Positions 21,864-33,453 of a stretch of 64,000 nt of DNA are shown piece after piece (the stretch's first letter is position 1; the number at the start of each line of letters is the position of its first letter). The position numbers and the translations under genes are program-made. Below the pieces are notes generated by a model. It made no database searches. It saw nothing but the letters and a program-made list of their open reading frames with translations, and was not told the origin of the DNA. The DNA comes from Muricea muricata (taxonomy: Eukaryota > Cnidaria > Anthozoa > Malacalcyonacea > Plexauridae): positions 7,879,013 to 7,943,012 of the forward strand of contig OY979723.1 in assembly GCA_963855995.1 (NCBI GenBank). The letters are read 5' to 3'.

Positions 21864-21921
21864 CCACTTGTCTAATGTAGGCAAAACCATTATCTTTACT
21901 AGCAGACAAAGAGACAATTTA

Positions 21922-22080
21922 ATAAAACATAAGAAAAAACATACTCCGAAGAACAACATCTTGTAAACTCAAGATATGAGCTGTTAACAACAAGAAAACT
22001 GTCTTGTTGTTAAGAGCTCATATCTTAAGTTTACAAGTACAAGATGTTGTTCTTCAAAGTATGTTTTTCTTATAAAACCA
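21922..22080. repeat. Foldback repeat, ~60-bp arms
   Basis: Left arm CATACTCCGAAGAACAACAT ... GATATGAGCT and right arm AGCTCATATC ... GATGTTGTTCTTCAAAGTAT form a near-perfect hairpin around ACAAGAAAACTGTCTTGT. Confidence 0.8.
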
Positions 22081-22542
22081 TTATATTAATTTATTTTTTT
22101 TATTTATTGTTTTTTGTATTTAAGATTGTTAGGTACCTTCTCTGTTCTAACTATATATAGGCCCTCCCTCGCGCAGCATATAAAGTAATCTTTAAAATAA
22201 TTAAGGCCTCGTAGCAGTATAATCTTTCTATCATATAATTGTCAATGAGAAAGATACAAGATACCTGCCTGTACATGTCTTGCCAAGACAATTAAATCAC
22301 CGTGTCGCGCATTAGCCGAAACTAGCTACATATCAATTTCAGTATCTTGCATCAAATCCTTCTTTGTAATGCTAGATTGTAACGTCTCATTTAATGCATT
22401 CAAATATATATGTATACTCTAAAATAAAACTGTTGCAGTCGTAAAGTGCTTTGCACACAAATTCGAAAGCTTAACTCGCGATAAAACACATCTACATCTA
22501 TGACAATTCTATTTCAGAACCATCCTCAGAGATATGAAAAAA

Positions 22543-22624
22543 CTAGATTCATATTAATCTGACACTGCTGAGAACAACGAAAAATTCGTTGTTCTCTGCA
22601 GTGTCAGATTAAAATGAATCTAGT
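22543..22624. repeat. Short perfect hairpin
   Basis: ACTAGATTCATATTAATCTG ... CAGATTAAAATGAATCTAGT with inner arms CACTGCTGAGAACAACGA / TCGTTGTTCTCTGCAGTG. Confidence 0.8.
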
Positions 22625-24019
22625 CGGGGGGTTTTACATATGACGATGTATTATAAATATAACTTACCGATATCAACTGATATTATAACACCACGAATTT
22701 GTAGACTGGCATCGGTAAATTATACCGAGAATCGAAGTTTATTTCGCTGGAGGTGAATGTTTCGATCCCACAGTCAATTGCTGCCGCAGCGAGCGAGCAT
22801 TAATCGAGCGAGCAAGGCAGCACACTAATTTCGATTTCGCTACTCAAAATCTCAATCTTGCCTGAGCCGCAAAGCATGTTGGTTCAAAGTCATTTTACCA
22901 ACATGCAACGCGCGGTGCGTGGCTATATAAGCGGACTTCACGGAGCACGTGTTCTCTTTTAATTCCTGGGGCAGTTTGTTCAAAAGTCGGTTAGCTTAAT
23001 CCTGGGTTAGCGTGAAGTTCGATTGTGCCTTCAGGGCAGCTTGTTTGTAAGTTTGGAAACATTTTTACCCAAATCTTGTCTGGATGAATAGTTTTTATGT
23101 TATTTTACAAGCTTTGTCACAACACTAAGAAAACATTACAAATTGTGACAGAGAATCACAACAGCTTTTGGCCAATTACCAGTAGTTTTGGTATCTAAAG
23201 TTTTAAAAGAAACCGACGTGTAAAAATACAGAAACTAAAACAGTGGGTTAAATTTTAACCCAGAGTTAGCGCTAACCAAGCTTTGAACAACTGACCCCTG
23301 GTGGTCGAATGCTGGAAGTAAACAAGTGGAAAAACGTCAAACAAAGGTTATAGGGACTAAATTTTATGCTTTAATATTTCGTTATTTGCATTATTACAAT
23401 TTACATAGTAAATTTATTAACATATTTAATTGCCATACGACATGACTTTTCAATTTTACTGTATTTTGGATTGTATTTTAGCAAACTTCACCGAGAACGT
23501 GTAATTCTTTTCTTGGTGATCGAAGTGGACAAGTTCACAAACATCAAGCGAAGGTATAAGGAACTAAAATTTACCTTTAATATTTCGTTATTTGCATAAT
23601 AAAATTTACATAGTAAACGTATTTGCGTTTGTGATTGCTGTACTGTATTTTAGATTGTATTATTAATGCTTTTCTAACAGCGGACTTCTATTTTAATTTG
23701 TATATTTGCATACACCATACTTGATACTTCGTATTTGCTATACGCGTTAACACATCTTTGATTTGCGTTTACTAGAAGGTATATTAAAATCGGTTTTGGC
23801 GTGTTTCTTACGCCTCGTTTGTGGTGTATAAACGCCTCGATTCTCTGGTGTTTTCTGGTGTGTATTCACGCCTCGAGTTTGTGTAGTGTTTTAAACAACA
23901 ACAAGTTTTTACTTCAAACCTCTTGGTGCAAAATGGCAAAATTTCATTTGTTGCCTGCTTGATTTACCATTGGCTGCAAGACATAAATCATTTCGGGAAT
24001 AAACGATACTTGAATATCC
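22625..24019. other. Non-coding; direct repeats and short tandem motifs
   Basis: Two diverged direct copies of about 105 bp (about 23310-23410 and 23519-23625) share CTTTAATATTTCGTTATTTG and TTTACATAGTAAA. At 23798-23882 three imperfect units end in ACGCCTCG. GCTATATAAGCGG at 22922 resembles a TATA box upstream of unclear transcript sequence. No protein was recognised. Confidence 0.5.
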
Positions 24020-24029
24020 TTCTAAACTA

Positions 24030-24275
24030 TACAATATAGTAGATGATGGTAATTGTTTGTTTCGTGCTTTGTCATATGCTATAACAAGACGACAAGTTTA
24101 TCACAAACAAATCAGGAAAAAAATTGTTTAACACATGAGAGAAATAGAATCATACATACAACCACATATAAATATGAGTATCGGCATGTACTTAGCTCAA
24201 ACTAATGTGTTGGAAAATGAAGGTGTTTGGGGAACAGATGTTGAACTTTAACAGCTGCATTATTGCTAGACATAG
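24030..24275 (+). pseudogene. OTU protease fragment, copy A N-terminal half
   Basis: The catalytic-Cys motif DDGNCLFRALSYAI reads at about 24044-24085, followed by QIRKK and HMREIESYI. A TAA codon after KKIV (about 24127) and another near 24250 close the frame. Coding homology stops at 24275, where a foldback element and about 400 bp of other sequence are inserted. The domain resumes at about 24800 in copy A. Confidence 0.75.
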
Positions 24276-24409
24276 ATGTTATATGTAAACAACGAGTTTG
24301 AGTGTTTCATCAGGGGATCCAAACACGAGAAAACGGTATGAATGGTTATTGTTTTCGAGTGTTTGGTTCCCCTGATGACACACGAGATACGAGTTGTTTA
24401 CATAACATC
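24276..24409. mobile_element. 134-bp foldback element inside OTU copy A
   Basis: Ends ATGTTATATGTAAACAAC and GTTGTTTACATAACAT. The arms include TCATCAGGGGATCCAAACAC and its inverse. Homology of the OTU unit is interrupted exactly at its left edge. Confidence 0.75.
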
Positions 24410-24799
24410 TCAAACGAAAACATTTCATTGGCTGTTCAATTTATTAAGCGCTAACGGGGGACCTATGAAAGTAATTTGTTTTTGTCTTTGTGAACAATGG
24501 AGATAAGTATTCTACTTCCTGCTTTTGTAAGTTAATTTCTATAGTCCATTGTAAGACAGAAATTGTAGGGCGTGTAGAATTTATAACAGACCTTGGTCAT
24601 TTGAACATGAGCGAAGAGGGAGTAATTAGGATGAATTTGTAATTATGATTTCAGTTATTAGATGAAACCCGTTTTTGATCTAACAACAGTGATGGTGTAT
24701 GATTTTTAGCGTGTTTCCTTGGGTATCCAACGTCAATCATGTGACGAATTAGGGCGAGTTCATTCGCTAATTTGCTCATGAATTATTAATGAGTTGGAG

Positions 24800-25349
24800 A
24801 TATCTATGTCTATACACAAATTAGTAATTTGTATAAGTGGCACAAATTTTCTAAATCAACGGTAGGTGGGCCTTGCCCAAAAAGTCTTGATGCAATTTAT
24901 ATTTGCCACAGTAATGGCATACATTATGATGTTGTTCTTGATGTTAGTGCAAGGACAAGTGATTCAAGCCAACGCAACTCGAGCGAAGACAGCAAAATAA
25001 ATTATTTTGGTAGTGAAGATATTTTTCTACCCGAGCTTTCATTTCAAAATCATACTGATGAGTTGCGATCAGAAAGCCATAAACGTTTCACTAATTTCTG
25101 GCCAATTAATGAAAATTCTCAAAAGTTCATGTGCTTGTTTCTTAGTTTACCACTTGTTGCTAAGCACAAATTTACTTCTGAAAAGACGTTGTGTTCACCT
25201 GCTTGTGTTAAAAATATAGTAGGTGATGGTAATTGTCTGTTTCGTGCATTGTCATATGCTATAACAGGACGACAAGTTTATTACAAGCAAATCAGGAAAA
25301 AAACTGTTAAACACATGAGAGAAATAGAATCATATATAAAACCACATAT
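24800..25349 (+). pseudogene. OTU copy A C-terminal half joined to OTU copy B N-terminal half
   Basis: An open stretch encodes, in order, YKWHKFSKSTVGGPCPKSL and ICHSNGIHYDVVLDV (about 24829-24945; the His of HYDVVL is the expected OTU catalytic His). An S/D/E-rich linker follows (about 24950-25130), then a second catalytic-Cys motif GDGNCLFRALSYAI (25221-25262) and HMREIESYIKPHI (to 25349). The same OTU half-motifs thus appear in C-to-N order, as expected across the joint of a tandem duplication. Reading stays open for 185 codons but ends inside the MITE at 25350. Confidence 0.7.
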
Positions 25350-25552
25350 CAGTGGCGCATCCAGGGTAAGTCAAAATAAATTATAGCAGCTCAATTTTAA
25401 ATTCAAAATAACTTTATAACAATGTCATAGGTTATGAATTTCAAAAGAATAAAATCTAACCAATGAAGTTGCTTTGAAGGTACTTTAAAATGTAAATATA
25501 TCTTAGAATGAGCTGTGGTAATTTATTTTGACTTACGCTAGATCCGCCACTG
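25350..25552. mobile_element. 203-bp hAT-type MITE with perfect 8-bp duplication
   Basis: Ends CAGTGGCGCATCCAGGGTAA and CTTACGCTAGATCCGCCACTG. The flanks CCACATAT at 25342-25349 and 25553-25560 are identical, and removing the element plus one flank restores the OTU reading order. CAGTGGCG ends and 8-bp duplications are hAT hallmarks. Confidence 0.93.
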
Positions 25553-26238
25553 CCACATATAAATATGAGTGTAGCTATGTACTTAACTCAAATTCAAATG
25601 GAAAATGAAGGTGTTTGGGAAACAGATGTTGAACTTTTAACAGCTGCATCATTGCTATAGACACAGATATCTATGTCTATGCACAAGTTAGTAATTTGTA
25701 TAAGTGGCACAAATTTTCTAAATCAATGGCAGGTGGCCCTTAATTGCCCAAAAAAATCTTGATGCAATTTACATTTGCCACAGTAATGGCATACATTATG
25801 ACGTTGTTCTTAATGTCCTTTCAGACACAAAAATCGCACCATCTAACAGTTTCAGTAACATATGTAAAAGGAAAATAGGGCAACAAGAGAGTGATTCAGA
25901 AGATAATATCTCAATTAAGAAAAAACTTAAAGTCACCAATGACTGACATGCATCATGTGCAACAGGGAAGTGAATCCAAACTGTCTATGGAGAATTTTCC
26001 CTATGCCGACATTCTGAAAAATGGCGATCCAAGTTTTGATACCAGTAAGCTTGATAACCAAGATGATTCTGTATGGATGTCCAGTACAGAAAGACCAATG
26101 TTACATGTGGAACTCAAAACAAAGACTTATAAATCAAATAAAAACTTAAGTGATGTTTTTAAAAATGCTGACACAAATATCAATAAGATTCACAAATCAA
26201 TTAATTTCGTGGTTTATTTCATGGTAACGCGCAAGTAG
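25553..26238 (+). pseudogene. OTU copy B C-terminal half and linker
   Basis: Continues from the MITE: MYLTQIQMENEGVWETDVEL (about 25574), then in broken frames the ISNLYKWHKF-type and catalytic-His region (about 25690-25815). A 115-codon open S/K/D-rich linker without recognised domain follows (25891-26238). Several frameshifts and stops are present. Confidence 0.6.
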
Positions 26239-26239
26239 C

Positions 26240-26875
26240 AAAGTACAATTATGAACATTTAGTCAACTTAGAAGAACCAGTTGCGATCATACATGGCAGG
26301 CATTCAGGTAAAAATGCCAAATTTATTAGCTCTCAAGAAATGCTTGGTTTGGAGGCAGTACTGTACACTTGTAAGGGTGCCCGTGTTATGTTAACGACGA
26401 ATCTATGGCCATCAGTCGGTCTTTGCAATGGAATAACAGGAATTGTTGTGGATATAATTTATGCTGCTAATCGTCATCCACCAGATTTACCTATTGCCGT
26501 AATTGTTAAATTTGATCAGTATACTGGCCCTTCGATCTCTGCAATACCAAATTGTGTTCCAATCCCACCGATAACAGCCAGTGTAAATGCATGTAACTCA
26601 CTACATGAAAGGCAACAAATACCTGTTAGACTTGCTTGGGCCCTAACAATTCATAAAAGTCAAGGTTTAACATTAGAAAACGCATGGGTTAATGTTGGGA
26701 AAAAAGAAATGTTCAACTCTTGGGTTAACGTATGTAGCATTAATTAGGGTTCGAAGTCTTTCATCGGTGGTTATTGAGCCAATAACATTTCAAAGACTAT
26801 TGGAAATTAGGAAAAAAGAAATTATTATAGATTGAATGAAGAAAAACGCTTAGAATCTATTTCTGAACAATCCTA
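26240..26875 (+). pseudogene. PIF1-like helicase C-terminus
   Basis: From about 26260 the frame reads VNLEEPVAIIHGRHSGKNAK and GLEAVLYTCKGARVMLTTNL, then GLCNGITGIVVDIIYA (about 26422) and PVRLAWALTIHKSQGLTLEN (26625-26685), the PIF1 C-terminal helicase motifs. A frameshift near 26715 removes the usual VALSRV segment from frame; degraded matches (IEPITF-like, NEEKRLESISEQS) run to about 26875. The ATPase Walker motifs are absent, so only the C-terminal third remains. Confidence 0.8.
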
Positions 26876-26970
26876 GACAAAATATTTTTTTAAAATGGTA
26901 GTACAGTGCGTAGTACTGATATTTATTTTGTTTACTGTATTTCTCGTTTTAGTGTGTTGTGCAATTTAAA

Positions 26971-27752
26971 ATGGCTGAGTTGAAAGGTAATGCTTGTATT
27001 TGTTTTTTAGTTGTTTTTTAGTTGTTTTTTTAATGACTATATATGGATGACTATATAGAAATTTAGGCAAGATCAATAAAACCTTTTACTTTTCTGTCAT
27101 GTTTGTGTAGTGTGTTTCTCTGAATACAAATTATTGTCGGGAAAATCCTGACTCTAACAAATCGCTAATGTAGCATGTTTCTTCTGACTTAGATGCGCAA
27201 CAAGAAATAAAGACTGAAGAAAACAATGACGGTAAGTATTTTTAACTAAACCACACTATATCTTTAGCATACCATTAGATATGTTTGTAAGCCTGTGTTG
27301 CACTGTGTTCTCATAGAACACGTTCAGAGCTTCCGCGAGTCTCATCGTAGTTTACTTTGTTCTTTTTTAGGTGGTGTTATTATAGGTTATGTCCACAACT
27401 TGTCAGAAATAAAGACAAGTCAGCGAAATAATTTGTACTTCGATATGTCTCTGCAAACACAAGACAAGCTGTACAGAGCAGTATGTTTTTCCTCTGAAAA
27501 ACATCAACAGTGTATAAAACCGCGTGTGAATCGTCTTCACCAATCAAGTTGACCAAGTACCCACTGAAGAGAAATACTTTTACTGACCAGCACGAAATTC
27601 ACATCAACAAGCGCACCCGATTGTTCGAACCAGCCAGTCACGAGATCAATTTTGATATACGACAACTAGAACCAGTCAAGGGAGAAAAGAGCGTAGAAAT
27701 GACAGCAATTGAAGTGCTTATACGGCCAGCGAATCGTAAAGTGAATATTTGA
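26971..27752 (+). pseudogene. Small three-exon gene, possible OB-fold ssDNA-binding protein, frameshifted
   Basis: Exon 1 is 26971-26986 (ATGGCTGAGTTGAAAG, then GTAATG). Exon 2 is 27193-27231 (after TTAG, before GTAAGT). Exon 3 starts at 27371 (after a TTTTTTAG acceptor). Splice phases agree, giving MAELKDAQQEIKTEENNDGG followed by VIIGYVHNLSEIKTSQRNN and YFDMSLQTQDKLYRAVCFSS. A frameshift near 27515-27540 moves the continuation (PIKLTKYPLKRNTFTDQHEI, to TGA at 27750) into another frame. The beta-strand-like GYVHNLS...YFDMSLQ pattern suggests an OB fold, known in RPA-type proteins of some Helitrons; this is inference. An AATAAA lies near 27816. Confidence 0.6.
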
Positions 27753-28191
27753 CGTACTTTCTATAATTTTACTACTTTAAAAGGCAACATTCACTACATT
27801 TTAAGTAACCTAGTAAATAAAATCTGATCTTATTAACAGTGTTTATCCTGCCACAATAGCTGAAACAACATGTCGCTGCGTGCAATCTCACTGTCAACAG
27901 GGATTATTCATGTGACAAGAATTTTAATGGTAAAAAAGTATGCTAAACATTAATCATATTACCTATTTTCATATTATCATATTTTGGGTTTCAAGAAACA
28001 AACGGCACCCCATAGGATCACGTTTTATATTATAGATATATGATTCAGTTACCTTGTATAATAGATGGATGAGATAGATAGGTAGTTTATTAAAATTTTA
28101 TATAGCAGCCTACAAGGGCAGAATTGCATGAATTATATAATATACAAATGAAATACATAATTTCACATACACACACGAACACACATAATGA
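27753..28191. other. Non-coding 3' flank
   Basis: Includes a likely polyadenylation signal AATAAA near 27816 for the preceding gene. Nothing else recognised. Confidence 0.4.
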
Positions 28192-28334
28192 ACAATTATT
28201 GGATGAGGTTTTTGTGATATGCGGAATTATCAATGTCGAGGTAAGAGTTATCAGCCGAGCCGAAGGCGAGGCAGATAACTCTTACCGAGACATTGATAAT
28301 TCCGCATATCACAAAAACCGAACCCGATAATTGT
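28192..28334. mobile_element. 143-bp foldback element
   Basis: Near-perfect hairpin: ACAATTAT ... GGTTTTTGTGATATGCGGAA, TTATCAATGTC and the exact inverse after the loop GCCGAGCCGAAGGCGAGGC. About 60-bp arms. Confidence 0.85.
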
Positions 28335-28449
28335 TTTATTGTACATTGTAAGTGGAGAAAATAAACATGGCAACGAAAGAATAGATTTCTCTTTCTAAAA
28401 CCTTTTTAAACCTCGAGCAATTTTGCTTTTCTCTGTTGGTTCTGCAATC

Positions 28450-28600
28450 CAGTAGCGAAGCCAGCCCGACAATTTGGTCATGCTATGCAAATTTAAATCA
28501 TTATCATTATTCATTTCTTTAGAAATTCATTCCTTGTACGGTCAAAAACACAGAAAAATTTGCATTTGCACGACCAAATGTCGGGCTGGCTTCGCTACTG
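28450..28600. mobile_element. 151-bp hAT-type MITE with perfect 8-bp duplication
   Basis: Inverted ends CAGTAGCGAAGCCAGCCCGA and TCGGGCTGGCTTCGCTACTG. Flanks CTGCAATC at 28442-28449 and 28601-28608 are identical. Non-coding. Confidence 0.93.
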
Positions 28601-29212
28601 CTGCAATCCCCTTTTCCAACAAATATTTATGAAACACTTGTTGAGCGACTTTGTATGTTCTTTTTGCATGTGTTTTTGGAGTCTTTTTCCGAGCAATTGA
28701 CGAATTTTGTCTTCGGCGAGATGCCATAACATGAAACAGAAAATATCGAGAAAAAAGATGTTGTTGCCATGCCAACCATTGATGCCAACGAATACCGCAT
28801 ACTGTAATAATCTGCACCGTAGGCTCAACATGCAGATAACTCAGTTATCTGCTAGCAGGTAACTGAGTTACCTGCAGATTGCGTGATAGTCGCATTTATC
28901 TGCATGCTATTGACCAATCACAGCGCACAAGGCAACTGCAATGTATAATAATACAATTTATAGCAGTTAGGTTCATATTAGACCTCCACAACAACCACCG
29001 CCACAATAAATTTAACCACAACCAACCGATACTTGGAACTAAACGATAAACCAATCACTGCGCCAGGCAGCGGTAGGCGGTAGCGGGGGTGAAAGTCAAA
29101 GTCAACCCCGCCACCATGAAATCCACTTTGACATTGATAAAATAATAAGTATTTGTAAACCGATTTGTTCGTGTAGTAGGACAGAAAAAAATTTGAAACG
29201 AGAAATTTAAAC
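28601..29212. other. Non-coding, short palindromes
   Basis: 28829-28877 contains stacked palindromes of GCAGATAACTCAGTTATCTG and GCAGGTAACTGAGTTACCTG. No gene recognised in the remainder. Confidence 0.5.
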
Positions 29213-29515
29213 TTAAAGGGTATTGGCAGCCAAAATTTTTATTGTGTTATTTAAAAGTGCTTACCCATTTAAGAATGAATATGGTATTAATTCCGCGCCA
29301 AAGTCTTTTGTTTAAAAGTTATTCGTACCTTAATTCGCCCAAATTTTGATTTTCGTCCGCCATTTTGAAAATAGTTGTGAAAAAATTATCTTTCGGTCAC
29401 GTGACCCAGTGTGACGTCATTAGTAGGGTAGCGCTAGAATAACAATATATTTCTCTACACGCGTTTATTGAATTCGCGAGCTTTTCATGAGAAATCGTGG
29501 CCTTTTTTTGTTGTA

Positions 29516-30128
29516 ATGGAAAATATCCACGAGAATCAAGTAGAAGCAATCTTACCCTACCAATATGAGCCAGAACCGGGCGCTGAAACATCAAGTATTA
29601 GCGATGAAAGTGATTCCGAACAAGGCAGTGTTTGTTTTCATCTGAAGAGGAAGTTGATACGGAGTTCGAAAGAGCAAACGCTTTGCGCCTTCAAACTCTA
29701 AGCTAGTGCAAGTGTGGTCATTGTGCTGTGTCATTGGCATTCATTATTGAGTGTTTCTGTTGCCTTGAAAAAGCGGTGGAATACGATGAATACGGAATGC
29801 TTCTCGATCAAGTAGAAGCACACGGCGACAAATGTTTGACAAAACATCCGGACTTTCGAGACAACATGCTGTCGGAAAGTGTGTTAAGAGATAGATGTTT
29901 GTCGCTATCTGGAAGAAAATTGGCCTTTAGATGATGGTGATCTAGAGAAAGTACACAAGCTATATCATCTAGTCTGTTATCAACGGTGTTCACGTTGGAT
30001 TTTCCAGATTTTGGGTAAAAAAAGGCGAAGACCATTTCCTGCCTGTGTGTATTTAAGCATACGAGAACGCTTTGCGTCGCCTGATGTGGCCTATACACAG
30101 ATTTCAAATATGCAAAAACATCAAAACG
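29516..30128 (+). pseudogene. P2X7 C-terminal-domain-like zinc-binding protein, decayed
   Basis: Starts MENIHENQVEAILPYQYEPE with an acidic S/D/E-rich stretch (SSISDESDSEQ). After a frameshift near 29635 comes EEEVDTEFERANALRLQTLS, an in-frame TAG at 29704, then CKCGHCAV, IECFCCLEK (29750-29770) and KCLTKHPDFRDNMLSESVL (29830-29888). In a further frame follow LVCYQRCSRWIFQILGKKRR and FPACVYLSIRERF (29970-30080). The CxCGxC / ECxCC / C-x-T-x-HP pattern matches the cysteine-rich domain also found at the P2X7 receptor tail and in many cnidarian stand-alone proteins. No membrane segment. Three lesions at least, so not functional. Confidence 0.7.
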
Positions 30129-30634
30129 GTAATCTTTTATGTTTAATAGGTTACTTGTAAATAATGGAAATTTGGAAATCATGATTATTTAGATTTATTA
30201 TTGTGATTACTGAAAGTTCAAATCTTGTGGGCAAAACGACGTGCTTCCCTTATTTACATTTCTCTTGCACTAGGCCAATTTAAGCCTGTTCCTCACTAGC
30301 GACATAAGCATAAGCAAAATAACAAAGGATAAATTTTTCTCTTAGGTTTACGAAGACAAAACAAAGAATTTTCTTTTGAATTTGCTTTTGTTCTGCCATA
30401 GCTTATGCTCATAGTCTTACCCTTATGCTTATGTCAATGCTTATTATTATTATTAATTCCAACAAATTACCAAAAAAGGTACAAAAGGATACAAATTAAA
30501 TTAACAATATTACATAACAATAAAAGAACTATAGAGTTATTACTATATAGAGTCATAGGCGTACGGGCACCGTTTCAACTGGGGGGGCAAACAACACTTG
30601 CCCGAATTTTCAACTGACCTATAAAATAAGTTAT

Positions 30635-33453
30635 CTAAAAAAAATAACTGTCTCGTCCATGTCGTTTACCAAAAGTGTCAATTATTTGAGCGATGTCATT
30701 CTTAATGGTAAGGTTAGCGTAGGCACGTTCAATGTTGATCAGTGCAACAGAATATAATCTTTTCTGGCCCATTGTTGAGCGAAGATAAGATTTTATGCGC
30801 CGCAATCCACTGAACGACCTTTCAGCGGAGCATGATGTGGCAGGAATGGATGCCAGTATGGTTGCCACCTCATATAGTACAGGTAGTAGGTCGCATAATC
30901 CATCTTGAAACATTCTTTCGACAATCCCTGCAGCGGTTCTTGCTCGAGAGCTGATATCGTTATTGACAGAGTTTTGATACATGCTCTGTTCAACTTCAAG
31001 AAGTTCTTTATCAACTTTGTAAAATTCTGCTACTACTTCAAAGCTTTTATCCGAAGGGTGCTCGTTGAGCACAACGTCACCCAAAGCACACAAGATCTCT
31101 TGATCATTGCTTTCAAATCGTGATTGCATTTCGCTGAGCACTTTGTCCAGGGATCGATAGAATGTATTGATGCGATGATGCGTTTGGGGAGTGATCACAT
31201 GCACGGTATTTGAAGATGCTGGTTCACCGATAAGTGCTTGCAAACGACGAGATGGTTTGTTTCGAGGTGCTCTTGCTTCTTTAAATACAAAATCAGATTC
31301 TTTGATGTTACTCTTTATTTCATCGGACATAACTTTTGCTCTGTTCCACAAGAGTTCAAAGCATTTTTCATTACGACAGTTCCGCAGCGTCTTCATGCTA
31401 AGGTCAGCGTTACGTTTGGCAGTAATAACGTCAATGTCTTTTCCTTGCAGATATTTACTTAAACTGTTTGTATTTAACAATATCACCTTTAAAAGGGTCA
31501 CACCGAATACAAAATCAAAGTCACAAATGGCATTAATAAGAGCACGGCTATCAGTGTACGTTCTCTTATCCTTGTCATTTGCGAAAATAAGAAGAGCTTT
31601 GACAATTTTCGACATTTGTTCGGTAACTGCTTTTACCGCTTCCCATCAGCAAGACCATCTAGTGTCACTAAGAGACTTAAGCGTGAGAACAAGGTGATCA
31701 CTATCTACCTCAAGAGAGTGAAACAAGGCATGTCGTTTCGTACTTCCTTCTAGGAAATTGTAGAGACTTTGTAATGTCCCCAAAGCGTTTCTGAGTGGTT
31801 CCACATCATTCATGGTATCTTGCAGTGCCAAGTTTAGAACATGCGCGTAACAATGTACATACACCCCTCGCGGTGAGCATTCCTTCATTCTTGCTGCTAC
31901 GCCTTTTCGTACACCGCTCATATTGGATGCACCATCGAAGCATTCACCCACAATGTTTTCCAACTTTAAACCATACTCAGTGATCACTTTCTTTACAAGT
32001 TTAAAAAGAATTTCCCCTTCAGTTGACTCCGTTGAAAAAAATCCAACGAATGTTTCCAATGTTTTGCCATCCAAAACATGTCTTAAGCAAATTGATACTT
32101 GCTCTGCCCGACTAATATCTGACGTTTCATCCATAATTAGAGCAAAGTTTCGGCTTAAAAGCACATCTTGAGTAATTCGCTTAATAACAAAGCTGGAAAT
32201 GATGTCCAAAATTTCGTTTTGTATGGATGGCGACGTCCACTGGGCGTGACACTTTAGTTGACTCTGTAACTTCTCTTTAAGCCAGGGAATGTCTTCACAT
32301 CTGAGGTGCAATAGTTCCAATAGATTACCTCTGTTTGTGTCAGACATTTCACTGATATTTTTTCTGTTCTCTTCATGCCCTCGTAAAGATACGCTTTGCT
32401 GTGCAGTATAAAATATGCTGGTAATGATAACACGTAAATACTCCCGATTCCGTTGAACATCTTTTTGGTGGGCTTCCACTAACTGTTTCATTACCGATGT
32501 TTTCTGGTTTTCGTTTATCCTTGAACTAATCCACCTTGCCATTGCGTCTTTGTGAACTCTGCTTTTTGCATGTTTTTTCAGTCGGTCACTTTTTTCCAAT
32601 TATCAAAACTGAACGTATTATCTGCCATGAACTCTTGACACGCAAAACATACAAAATGACGTTGTTCCATATTATAGCTAATCCAAGGATACGTGTTATA
32701 CCAATGTGGATTAAAATCTCTGCTTGATTTTTCATGACCGAATTTCTTTCGATTGTATTCTTTCAGTATAGGATGATTAGGCATGCGCGGTGACATTAAG
32801 GAAGGTATTGAAGGCTGATTGCTTTGGAAATCCACCCTTGAGTCGTGCAAGTTAAAAGAGGATCTCGACGAGTTAATTGAAGGCTCATTGCTACAACAGG
32901 CTTCCACTGATTCTTGAGACCAATGATTAATGGTGAAAATTTCAGCTGAACTTTGCACGTTTAATGATGGGGTTTGGGACTGATTTAGCTTGGTATCATC
33001 GAAGGACATTTCCAAGTCTGATAAAATGTTTGACGACTGGTTATGACACTCAACGACTTCGTTTGCGTCCTCTGATTTTTGAGATTGTACAACAGTGATC
33101 TTCTCTGTTGGATCTTGTAATTTGGCTGACGACTGATTTTGATTACCGTTTTTGTCCAATGGATGTGCATCATGTGCAATATCTGAACAGGATATTGACG
33201 AACAGGAGGTACTTTCACTCGCTGTCGCATTAACCATCGGACGCTTAGGGGGTTTTGCACTGCTAACGAAGAAGCTATTAATTTGTAGCTGATGTTCTTC
33301 AACCACAACGCTAAAATTTACTTTTTCACCATTGTGTACCATTTTTATATGACCTTCTTTATAGTCTGAGTCAACTTCTTTTTTGCACGTTAGGCAAGTC
33401 ACTCGTTGACGATAGTGCCGTTTACGCACCGCTTTTCCGTTACTAGCCGACAT
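30635..33453 (-). pseudogene. hAT transposase (TTF/ZMYM-type), two lesions
   Basis: Start MSASNGKAV at 33453. Near the N-terminus a CxxC/HxxxxH element (CLTCKKEV ... HIKMVH) is followed by an S/N/Q-rich linker, then a TTF-type zinc-finger region (FNPHWYNTYPWISY, FVCFACQEF; about 32730-32630). The homopolymer GGAAAAAAG near 32590 carries a 1-bp frameshift. The second frame gives FALIMDETSDISRAEQ (catalytic Asp, about 32140), VGECFDGASNMSG and VHCYAHVLNLAL (about 31830). A TGA at 31648-31646 interrupts TRWSC/WEAV. The third segment ends with the hAT dimerisation motif SCSAERSFSGLRRIKSYLRS (about 30830-30770) and stops at 30635. Total length about 930 codons, normal for this family. Confidence 0.92.

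Larger units (their letters stand above)
20070..21921. other. AT-rich non-coding sequence with one pair of direct repeats
   Basis: No gene recognised. A block of about 70-80 bp (GCATTTATAACTAGC ... GCAAGTGT) at 20555-20623 recurs directly at 21785-21863. The second copy has an extra internal duplication of CGAACTTGTC. This could be the paired ends of one element. Confidence 0.5.
24020..26875 (+). mobile_element. Helitron-like remnant: duplicated OTU module + PIF1 helicase C-terminus
   Basis: OTU cysteine-protease motifs and a PIF1-type helicase tail occur on the same strand, a combination known from Helitron-family transposons. No Rep domain or diagnostic ends were found. The OTU unit is present twice in tandem, each copy broken by a later insertion. 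Confidence 0.6.

Noticed and set aside
22922-22934. TATA box and core promoter at GCTATATAAGCGG
   Set aside because: No open frame or spliced gene could be tied to it; TATA-like strings are expected by chance in AT-rich DNA.
28829-28877. Terminator or attachment site at the stacked palindromes
   Set aside because: Symmetric ACTCAGTTATC repeats are more simply the remnant of a foldback element; no functional context.
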